This document shows positions 9,271 through 15,194 of a stretch of DNA of 34,268 nucleotides, one piece after another. The stretch is from Marinifilaceae bacterium (GTDB lineage Bacteria; Bacteroidota; Bacteroidia; Bacteroidales; Marinifilaceae): NCBI GenBank assembly GCA_016744515.1, contig JADGEF010000028.1:1-34268 (forward strand), written 5' to 3'. Under the pieces are notes generated by a model. The model had not been told where the DNA came from. It saw nothing but the letters and a program-made list of their open reading frames with translations, and did no database searches. Position numbers and translations under genes: made by a program. Every line of letters begins with the position of its first letter. Positions within the stretch are counted from its first letter, which is position 1.

Positions 9271-9306
9271 AAATGTCAAGTTTTTTGCGCAAAAAACTTG
9301 ACATTT
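9271..9306. repeat. Perfect 36-bp palindrome (palindrome family member 1)
   Basis: Exact inverted repeat with 16-bp arms around a central GCGC; each arm reads AAATGTCAAGTTTTTT toward the centre. It lies 16 bp behind the HEPN-like gene and 55 bp before abiEi. Its arm is closely related to those of the palindromes at 11541-11574 and 13461-13498. It could act as a transcription terminator, an AbiEi operator, or both; only a short T run follows. Confidence 0.93.
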
Positions 9307-9326
9307 CAGCAAAAGTTGTAAATTTG
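9297..9326 (+). promoter_or_regulatory. Candidate abiE promoter overlapping the palindrome
   Basis: TAAATTTG at 9319-9326 fits the Bacteroidota -7 element TAnnTTTG. CTTG at 9297-9300, 18 bp upstream, is a one-mismatch -33 element lying inside the right arm of the palindrome. Since AbiEi-type antitoxins are known to bind inverted repeats at their own promoter, this overlap would allow autoregulation. This is inference from motif and position. Confidence 0.45.
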
Positions 9327-9361
9327 GTTAGACATTTACTTTACAATTCATCAGAATAAAC

Positions 9362-10087
9362 ATGACTTTAGCTAAAAAAATAAAAAAACAAATAGAGAAC
9401 TTTCCTGTAGGAGAAACCTTCCGATATGAACAACTTGATATCGGGAAAGATCAATACATTACTGCCGCTAAAGTTTTGGAACGTCTTCAAAAGGATGGAT
9501 TAATAAAGAAAGTTTCAAAAGGTACATTCTATAAACCTAAGAAAACTCTTTTTGGGGAATTAAAGCCAGATGAACAAGAACTGCTAAAACCATATTTGTT
9601 TGACAACGGAAAACGAATTGCCTACATAACTGGCAATTATTTGTACAATCAGTTGGGCTTAACCACACAATTAACCAGTGTTTTAAAAATAGCATGTCAA
9701 TCAAAGCGAATATATGTAAATACCGGAGCAATAAAAGCAAAACCAGTAAAGAGCTATATAGAAGTCACAGATCAAAACTATCAAATTTTAGGCGTTTTAG
9801 ATGCAATGAAAGATTTGAAAACCATACCGGATATTGACATGAAATCTGCCATTAGAATTCTTTCCAGTCTTGTTAATAAGCAGAATTCAATGAAGTTAAG
9901 CAAGATGGTTGAATATGCACTTTCTTATCCTCCAAGGGTAAGAGCATTGTTAGGGGCCGTAATTAAATCACAAAAAGAAAATGATGATATCAAGAAGCTC
10001 AAAAACTCATTAAATCCACTTAGTATATTCAAACTGGGAATATCATCTGAAATATTAAAAACTGCACCTAAATGGAATATTAAATGA
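9362..10087 (+). CDS. AbiEi-like antitoxin / transcriptional regulator (DUF6088 type)
   Basis: Predicted antitoxin and autoregulator of a type IV AbiE toxin-antitoxin pair. The 241-aa protein starts with a winged-helix-like region (about 1-60), where IGKDQYITAAKVLERLQKDG and KVSKGTFYKP look like a helix-turn-helix plus wing, as in AbiEi/DUF6088 proteins. A middle region (about 75-160) contains the family-like ITGNYLYNQLGL. The basic, helical C-terminus fits the antitoxin domain. It overlaps the toxin gene by 4 bp (ATGA), typical translational coupling. A perfect palindrome with a promoter-like motif lies 55 bp upstream, a likely operator. In characterised AbiE systems antitoxin and toxin do not bind each other stably; the antitoxin acts through repression and by counteracting the toxin. 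Confidence 0.85.
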   Translation: MTLAKKIKKQIENFPVGETFRYEQLDIGKDQYITAAKVLERLQKDGLIKKVSKGTFYKPKKTLFGELKPDEQELLKPYLFDNGKRIAYITGNYLYNQLGLTTQLTSVLKIACQSKRIYVNTGAIKAKPVKSYIEVTDQNYQILGVLDAMKDLKTIPDIDMKSAIRILSSLVNKQNSMKLSKMVEYALSYPPRVRALLGAVIKSQKENDDIKKLKNSLNPLSIFKLGISSEILKTAPKWNIK

Positions 10088-11076
10088 AGCTTCATACAAA
10101 TAAAGAAATATTTAAGGATGCCATTGCCTTTACTGCTCAAAAGATGAATCTGCCAGAAATCTATGTCGAAAAAGATTACTGGGTTACACTGGCTTTATAT
10201 CAAATCTATTCAAGCTCCATAGCCGATAGAGTTATTTTTAAAGGAGGTACAGCTTTATCCAAATGTTTCAAATTGATTCAACGATTTTCAGAAGATATCG
10301 ATTTGGTACTTTTAAAAGATGGATCAGAAAGTGGAAATCAGTTAAAAAGTATTCTAAAGGAAGTAAGCCAAACTATCATTAGTGAATTACCTGAAATTGA
10401 AATGCCTGGTATCACAAATAAAAAAGGAATGATTAGAAAAACAGCACATTCTTTTTCTCAGGAATTTGATGGTGATTTTGGACAAGTAAGAAACGCTATA
10501 ATTGTTGAAGCTACATGGCTAGGCAGTTTTGAGCCATACAAACCGATAAGCATCAGTTCTTTTGTTTTCGAAATGATGAAAGAAACTGGTCAGGATGAAC
10601 TTGCCAAAGAATATAACTTATACCCTTTTGAAGTTTTAGTATTGGATCCTAAACGAACTTTGTGTGAAAAAATAATGAGTTTAGTTCGTTTCTCACATAC
10701 CGAAAATCCAATTACAGACTTAAGAAATAAAATCAGACATACCTATGATATTCATTTACTTCTGTCGGATAAAAACTTACATGAATTTTTCTATTCCAAA
10801 GACTTTGAAACATTATTCTTAAAAGTTGCAGAGGCAGATGTGGAAAGTTTTAAAAATAATAACAACTGGCTTGAACATCATCCAAATGAAGCATTGATTT
10901 TTAAAGATACTAAAGGTGTTTGGCAAGAATTGTCTGAAACTTACAATGGTATTTTTAAAGAATTGGTATTTGGCCCTTTACCTGATGAATCAGAAGTGAT
11001 CGAACGATTAATTGAAGTAAGTAAAAGATTAGAAGATATTGAATGGACCATAGATCCAAACTCAGAAAGTAACTAA
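10084..11076 (+). CDS. AbiEii-like nucleotidyltransferase toxin
   Basis: Toxin of the AbiE pair. The 330-aa protein has the DNA-polymerase-beta-like nucleotidyltransferase signature of the AbiEii/AbiGii family: GGTALSK at residues 54-60 and RFSEDIDLVL from R67, with the metal-binding pair D71/D73. A further family motif, RTLCEKIMSLVRFS, is seen near residues 195-210. Known members of this family block growth by transferring nucleotides, for example onto tRNA acceptor ends, during phage infection; the substrate here is not readable. The start overlaps the antitoxin gene by 4 bp. Directly behind its stop codon lies a degenerate copy of the hsdR leader and start (11068-11174), which suggests this toxin gene once stood immediately before hsdR. 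Confidence 0.9.
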   Translation: MKLHTNKEIFKDAIAFTAQKMNLPEIYVEKDYWVTLALYQIYSSSIADRVIFKGGTALSKCFKLIQRFSEDIDLVLLKDGSESGNQLKSILKEVSQTIISELPEIEMPGITNKKGMIRKTAHSFSQEFDGDFGQVRNAIIVEATWLGSFEPYKPISISSFVFEMMKETGQDELAKEYNLYPFEVLVLDPKRTLCEKIMSLVRFSHTENPITDLRNKIRHTYDIHLLLSDKNLHEFFYSKDFETLFLKVAEADVESFKNNNNWLEHHPNEALIFKDTKGVWQELSETYNGIFKELVFGPLPDESEVIERLIEVSKRLEDIEWTIDPNSESN

Positions 11077-11174
11077 GTGATCATGATCTAGTAGGTGGTC
11101 TAATTTGTAAAAACAATGTACAAATAGAAGATATTGAGATATAATTTATCGCAGAAAAACCCAGGCAAACTTTT
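11068..11174 (+). repeat. Decayed copy of the hsdR leader and start codon region
   Basis: This segment aligns with 15075-15194, the intact region around the hsdR start. Identical stretches include AGTAACTAAGTGATCATG at the left and a 26-bp block (11115-11140 = 15134-15159). The hsdR ATG is changed to ATA and the next codon to TAA, so translation cannot start here. It begins inside the last codons of the AbiEii gene. The simplest reading is a scar left when the 4-kb segment with the next three genes was inserted or duplicated in front of hsdR. Confidence 0.85.
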
Positions 11175-11188
11175 AAAAGCAAAGCACT

Positions 11189-11542
11189 ATGTTCGAAACA
11201 GTAAACAGAAACGCATTAATAGTACAACCAAAACAAGCTTTATGGGATTGGGTAAATGATATTTTTCCCGAAGATCCGATATCGTCGGAAATAATTGGAA
11301 AACACGATGAAGCAAATGTATATTTAATTCCAGAAATGGACTCTATAGAAGAATCATTGCAATATCTGAAAAATAATTATGAGCCTATTTTAGAAGAAAA
11401 TCTTTTTGGCTGGTGCGAAGATGATGAACTATGGCCTAAAAATAGAAACTGGAAACTATTTGAAGAATACTTGGATTATTCCATTCAGTCGGTTGTAATG
11501 GATATCGACAAAAGTAGATTAGAGAAAGAAGACTTATGGTAG
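11189..11542 (+). CDS. Small acidic conserved-type protein of unknown function
   Basis: A 117-aa soluble protein with no signal peptide. It is strongly acidic: I count 27 Asp/Glu against about 10 Lys/Arg. It is tryptophan-rich (WDWVND, FGWCEDDELWPKNRNW). The style resembles small uncharacterised cytoplasmic proteins widespread in bacteria, but I cannot name a family. It stands alone between the scar behind abiEii and the first 139-bp repeat, and its TAG stop overlaps the first bases of the palindrome at 11541-11574. An acidic protein in a restriction locus could mimic DNA, but no homology to Ocr or ArdA is visible and this remains speculation. The start ATG follows an AT-rich stretch about 112 bp behind abiEii. 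Confidence 0.7.
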   Translation: MFETVNRNALIVQPKQALWDWVNDIFPEDPISSEIIGKHDEANVYLIPEMDSIEESLQYLKNNYEPILEENLFGWCEDDELWPKNRNWKLFEEYLDYSIQSVVMDIDKSRLEKEDLW

Positions 11543-11574
11543 TGTCCAGTTTCTTAATTAAAAAACTGGACACT
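11541..11574. repeat. 34-bp palindrome (palindrome family member 2)
   Basis: Inverted repeat with 15-bp arms around AATT and one arm mismatch; the left arm reads AGTGTCCAGTTTCTT. It shares the arm pattern TGTC[A/C]AGTTTnTT with the palindromes at 9271 and 13461. The hairpin overlaps the stop codon of the 117-aa gene and could terminate its transcript. Confidence 0.9.
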
Positions 11575-11679
11575 TTGAACCGATTAAATAAAATAATCGA
11601 ATTGGCAAATGGGTGAAAATCCAATGATTAGAGCACTAAACAATTAAAAATTATTATTTTCACCTGTGGATATTTTCCT
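11541..11679 (+). repeat. 139-bp direct repeat, copy 1, before the first AlbA-type gene
   Basis: Gapless match to 13463-13601 with 118 of 139 identical positions (about 85%) by hand count. It starts with the palindrome and also holds a 9-bp inverted pair, GGTGAAAAT (11612-11620) and ATTTTCACC (11656-11664), kept in both copies. Each copy ends about 40-110 bp before an AlbA_2-type gene. It may be a shared regulatory leader or the boundary of a duplicated cassette. Confidence 0.9.
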
Positions 11680-11720
11680 AATATGGGAAATAGAATTAGA
11701 ACGACTTATAAACAACTAAA

Positions 11721-13238
11721 ATGAGCATACTTGTCAATATCGAAGATTTACTTTCCGGAGAATTGGTAGAAGGTGAAAGGATGGAATTTAAGGAAGGATG
11801 GAATCCTATGCCGATTATGCGCTCGGTATGTGCATTTGCCAACGATTTTGAAAATGAAGGTAGTGGCTACATTATTATTGGTGTAGAAGAAGATAATGGA
11901 AAACCAATTCGTCCGATAAAGGGATTTGATCCAAATAAATACGAACATTTACAAAAAGATTTGCTTGCCTATTCTAACCTAATACAACCCTCATATTATC
12001 CTAGACTGTCATTGGAAGAAATCGATGGCAAACATGTTGCTGTAATTTGGGTACCAGCAGGCAGCAATCGTCCATATAAGGTTCCCGATGATGTTCTTTC
12101 AAAATACAAAACTTACAATTATAGAATCAGACAATATTCCAGTAGTATTGTTCCAAATGATGAACAAAAAACAGAACTGATACAATTAACTGCAAAAATT
12201 CCTTTTGACGATCGTGTAAATAGTCATGCAAATGTGAATGAGTTGAGTTTTTCTTTAATGCGCGAACACTTGGCTAAAACAAATAGCAAATTATATGAGG
12301 AAAGTTCAAGTATGAACACGGAAGAATTGGCTGAGCACATGAATCTTTCGGAAGGTTCCAACGAGCATCTATTTCCGAAAAATGTTGGTTTATTAATGTT
12401 CTCCGATAATCTCCAAAAATATTTTAAAGGTGCTCAAATTGATGTTGTAGAATTTCCTGAAGGTATTGGAGCTAAAATTTTTAATGAAAAAACCTTTGAT
12501 GGACCTATTCAAAAGCAACTAACCGATGCTCTTTCTTACATTAAAACAAACCATATAAAGAGTAAGGTAGTCAAACATTCTGATAAAGAAGAAGCTGATA
12601 AAATTTACAATTATCCTTTCGAGGCTTTGGAAGAAGCTGTGTCAAATGCGGTTTATCATCGAAGTTACGAATTACAAGATCCTATTGAAATCAGACTTCT
12701 GCCTGAAAGTATTGAAATAATAAGCTATAATGGTGTAGATCCATCGATTAAACAACAAGATTTCGAAAAAGGAGTTATTCGTGCCAGAAGATACCGTAAC
12801 AGACGTATTGGTGAGTTTTTAAAAGAACTTCGCTTGACTGAAGGTAGAGGAACCGGTATTCCTACTATAAAAAGAGCACTTCAATTTAATGGTTCTGATA
12901 CTGCCCTATTTGACACTGATGATCCTGATCGCAGACACTTTATTATTGAACTTTCTGTTCATCCGGAATTTAAGATTGAAGAAAAAGTAGAAGGTGGTGC
13001 AATAGGTGGTGCAATAGGTGGTGCAATAGGTGGTGCAATTGAGAAATTAACTAAAAGACAAAGAGAAGTTTTAGAAATTATTGCAGATAATAATAAAGTA
13101 ACATATAAAGAAATAGCAGAAAAATTATCAATAAATGAATCAGCAGTTGGTAAACACATTGATGCACTCAAAGAAAAGGGTGTTGTTGAACGAATTGGTG
13201 GTACAAGAGGTGCATGGAAAATATTGGTTGAGAATTAA
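11721..13238 (+). CDS. AlbA_2 / Schlafen-type putative DNA-binding protein with HATPase and winged-helix domains
   Basis: A 505-aa protein of the AlbA_2 (Schlafen-AlbA) ATP-binding family, common in Bacteroidota defence islands but not assigned a defined biochemical role. The N-terminal AlbA_2 domain shows MEFKEGWNP (about 21-29) and YIIIGVEED (50-58). A GHKL-type HATPase_c region has EEAVSNAVYHRSY with E304/E305 and N309 as N-box, and the glycine box EGRGTGIPTI (about 373-382). A linker of four GGAI repeats (425-440), encoded by 12-bp tandem DNA repeats, leads to a C-terminal winged helix (about 443-505; TYKEIAEKLSINESAVGKHI). It may act as a transcriptional regulator or nucleic-acid sensor in the island. 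A copy of the 139-bp repeat ends 41 bp upstream of its start. A second member of the same broad family follows, with limited similarity and a different linker. Confidence 0.85.
   Translation: MSILVNIEDLLSGELVEGERMEFKEGWNPMPIMRSVCAFANDFENEGSGYIIIGVEEDNGKPIRPIKGFDPNKYEHLQKDLLAYSNLIQPSYYPRLSLEEIDGKHVAVIWVPAGSNRPYKVPDDVLSKYKTYNYRIRQYSSSIVPNDEQKTELIQLTAKIPFDDRVNSHANVNELSFSLMREHLAKTNSKLYEESSSMNTEELAEHMNLSEGSNEHLFPKNVGLLMFSDNLQKYFKGAQIDVVEFPEGIGAKIFNEKTFDGPIQKQLTDALSYIKTNHIKSKVVKHSDKEEADKIYNYPFEALEEAVSNAVYHRSYELQDPIEIRLLPESIEIISYNGVDPSIKQQDFEKGVIRARRYRNRRIGEFLKELRLTEGRGTGIPTIKRALQFNGSDTALFDTDDPDRRHFIIELSVHPEFKIEEKVEGGAIGGAIGGAIGGAIEKLTKRQREVLEIIADNNKVTYKEIAEKLSINESAVGKHIDALKEKGVVERIGGTRGAWKILVEN
12993..13040 (+). 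repeat. Four 12-bp tandem repeats (GGAI linker)
   Basis: GGTGGTGCAATA occurs three times exactly, and a fourth time with T as its last base, in frame with the AlbA-type gene, encoding GGAI x4. Because units are multiples of three, slippage would change linker length without breaking the frame. Confidence 0.97.
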
Positions 13239-13462
13239 GATATAAAACTGGTATTTGACCATAAGTAAAAACTTAACATCATAAAAAAGCACAAACAAGA
13301 GTTTAGTAATGCTTTATAAAGGATTACTAGTCAGTGTGTTGTCTCGCTTTAGTTTTCAAGTCGGGGAATTATACAACACTCAAATAACATGGGCTTTAGC
13401 CCAACTATAAATTTATGAATTCCATAATTTACCGAACTATTGTACAACGGAATAAAATTAAA
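13239..13462. other. Intergenic stretch with a REP-like hairpin
   Basis: No gene is seen between the first AlbA-type gene and the second 139-bp repeat. At 13390-13403 the sequence TGGGCTTTAGCCCA forms a 6-bp stem with a TT loop, similar in style to REP palindromes linked to RAYT transposases in Bacteroidota. Flanking ATTATACAAC and ATTGTACAAC look like a degenerate direct pair. The element call is tentative, because no second copy is in the window. Confidence 0.35.
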
Positions 13463-13498
13463 AATGTCCAGTTTATTAATTAAAAAACTGGACATTTT
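13461..13498. repeat. 38-bp palindrome (palindrome family member 3)
   Basis: Inverted repeat with 17-bp arms around AATT and one arm mismatch; the left arm reads AAAATGTCCAGTTTATT. It is the third member of the family that includes 9271-9306 and 11541-11574, and forms the left end of the second 139-bp repeat. Confidence 0.9.
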
Positions 13499-13601
13499 GA
13501 ATCTAATCAATAAAATAATAAAATTGACAAGTGGGTGAAAATCCACTTATTAGAATAACATACAGTTAAAAATTATTATTTTCACCTTAGGATATTTTCC
13601 T
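13463..13601 (+). repeat. 139-bp direct repeat, copy 2, before the second AlbA-type gene
   Basis: Gapless partner of 11541-11679. It keeps the palindrome and the GGTGAAAAT (13534-13542) / ATTTTCACC (13578-13586) pair. Here an alternative local hairpin, AAGTGG ... CCACTT, surrounds the same GTGAAAAT, so two mutually exclusive RNA foldings can be drawn. The next start codon is 109 bp downstream. Confidence 0.9.
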
Positions 13602-13710
13602 GTGGTGGTGAACAAAATGTGCCTTTAGTGCGTTTTATTTCTAAAAGCACTTTGAATATGTATCGGCATTATACCGTCACAGTTTAATATTTTAATGGTC
13701 TAAAATAGAT

Positions 13711-15072
13711 ATGACAGAAACCAATCGCATAGAATATAAAAAACAACTAACCAATGATTTGGAAAAAGAAGTTGTCGCTTTTTTAAACTACAAAGAAGGT
13801 GGTAACATCTTCATTGGTATCGACAAATATGGAAACACAGTTGGTTTGGAAGATGCAGATGATACGCAATTGAGAATAAAAGATCGCTTGAAGAATAATA
13901 TTCTTCCTTCTTGCATGGGCTTGTTTGATGTCTTATTTGAAGAAAAAGATATTGTGAAAATTATTATTGCCAGTGGTTCCGAAAAGCCTTATTACGTTCG
14001 AAAAAATGGCATGTCGGAAAAAGGTTGTTTTATTCGGGTTGGTTCTGCTGCCGATCCTATGCCACAAAAAATGATTGATGAATTGTTTGCGAAACGTACT
14101 CGAAATTCTCTCGGGAAAATTAGATCTAACAAACAAGATTTAAGCTTTGAGCAATTACAGATTTATTACGAAGCATCCGGAAAAAAATTAAATCAACAAT
14201 TCACCACCAATCTGGAACTTTTAAATGAGGATGGTGCTTTAAATTACGTGGCCTATCTTATGGCTGACAATAACAGTACCTCCATTAAAGTTGCAAAATA
14301 TAAAGGTGAAGGACGAGCAGATCTGATTGAGAGTAATGAATATGGTTTTTGTTCTCTTATAAAATCCACAAAGCAAGTAATTGATAAAATTGAACTTGAA
14401 AACAAAACATTTACTAAAATAACAGCCAAAGAGAGACAAGAAAAAAGACTTTGGAATGCTATAGCTCTTCGCGAAGCAATTGTGAATGCTTTTGTTCATA
14501 ACGATTTCACAAGGGAAATTCCACCAAAATTTGAAATTTTCTCAGATAGATTAGAAATTACTTCAGTTGGGGGATTACCAGAAGGTTTGAGCCAGGATGA
14601 ATTTTTTGAAGGATTCTCGGTACCTCGTAACAAGGAAATCATGAGAATTTATAAAGATGTTGATTTGGTAGAACAGCTTGGTTCAGGTGTTCCTAGAATA
14701 TTGGAATCTTATGGAAAAGAATGTTTTAAATTTTCGGATAACTTTTTGAGAATGACTTTCCCTGCTGAAGCTAGTCAGCAAGTCACCGAACAAGTCACCG
14801 AACAAGTCACCGAACAAGTCACCGAACAAGTCACCGAACAAGTTGGGAATTTATTAGCAGTACTCGATGATAAGACTTATTCGACAATGGAAATTATGAG
14901 CTTATTAAACTTAAAACATCGTCCAACATTTCTTTACTCTTATTTACAACCAAGTATTGAACTTGGTTTAATTGAAATGACAATACCAGATAAGCCTAAA
15001 AGCAGCAAGCAGAGATATAAATTGTCAGAGAAAGGAGTTGTTGTAAAGCAAACAATAAATTTAGGTAACTAA
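13711..15072 (+). CDS. Second AlbA_2 / HATPase protein with TEQV-repeat linker and C-terminal winged helix
   Basis: A 453-aa AlbA_2-type ATP-binding protein. The N-terminus has RIEYKKQL (6-13) and GGNIFIGID (about 30-38), typical of AlbA_2. The GHKL-like region shows ALREAIVNAFVHNDF (about 251-265, N-box) and LGSGVPRILESYG (about 322-334, glycine box). Five QVTE units (357-376), encoded by exact 12-bp repeats, link to a C-terminal winged-helix-like region (about 380-450) containing KHRPTFLYSYLQPSIELGLI. The family is frequent near type I R-M genes, where a regulatory or nucleic-acid-binding role is assumed. It stands 85 bp before hsdR and has its own upstream 139-bp repeat. Its stop codon lies in GGTAACTAAG, the motif that also ends abiEii, which places an assembly junction here. 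Confidence 0.85.
   Translation: MTETNRIEYKKQLTNDLEKEVVAFLNYKEGGNIFIGIDKYGNTVGLEDADDTQLRIKDRLKNNILPSCMGLFDVLFEEKDIVKIIIASGSEKPYYVRKNGMSEKGCFIRVGSAADPMPQKMIDELFAKRTRNSLGKIRSNKQDLSFEQLQIYYEASGKKLNQQFTTNLELLNEDGALNYVAYLMADNNSTSIKVAKYKGEGRADLIESNEYGFCSLIKSTKQVIDKIELENKTFTKITAKERQEKRLWNAIALREAIVNAFVHNDFTREIPPKFEIFSDRLEITSVGGLPEGLSQDEFFEGFSVPRNKEIMRIYKDVDLVEQLGSGVPRILESYGKECFKFSDNFLRMTFPAEASQQVTEQVTEQVTEQVTEQVTEQVGNLLAVLDDKTYSTMEIMSLLNLKHRPTFLYSYLQPSIELGLIEMTIPDKPKSSKQRYKLSEKGVVVKQTINLGN
14779..14838 (+). repeat. Five 12-bp tandem repeats (TEQV linker)
   Basis: CAAGTCACCGAA is repeated exactly five times in frame, encoding QVTE x5. Exact identity between units suggests recent expansion or continuing slippage; any change in copy number keeps the reading frame. 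Confidence 0.98.
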
Positions 15073-15074
15073 GT

Positions 15075-15194
15075 AGTAACTAAGTGATCATGGTTCAGTA
15101 GGTGGTGTAATAGGTGGTGTAAGTTTGTAAAATAATGTACAAATAGAAGATATTGAGATGAAATTTACCGAAGAAAAACTAGAACAGGCTTTTA
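15075..15194 (+). repeat. Intact hsdR leader/start region, partner of the scar behind abiEii
   Basis: Aligned with 11068-11174. It includes the end-of-gene motif GTAACTAAG, a 12-bp tandem pair TAGGTGGTGTAA (15099-15110 and 15111-15122), the shared 26-bp block and the hsdR ATG. One frame across the tandem pair reads SVGGVIGGVSL then stop, which resembles a GGxI linker of an AlbA-type protein and may be the tail of a deleted gene. Confidence 0.85.

Noticed and set aside
9271-13498. Palindromes as abutted insertion-sequence ends (TGTC...GACA)
   Set aside because: TGT/ACA termini are common in insertion sequences, but no transposase, target duplication or longer element is associated, so the idea is not supported here.
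12993-14838. 12-bp tandem repeats considered as a CRISPR-like or satellite array
   Set aside because: Units are contiguous without spacers, are in frame within two genes, and encode the GGAI and TEQV linkers typical of this protein family.
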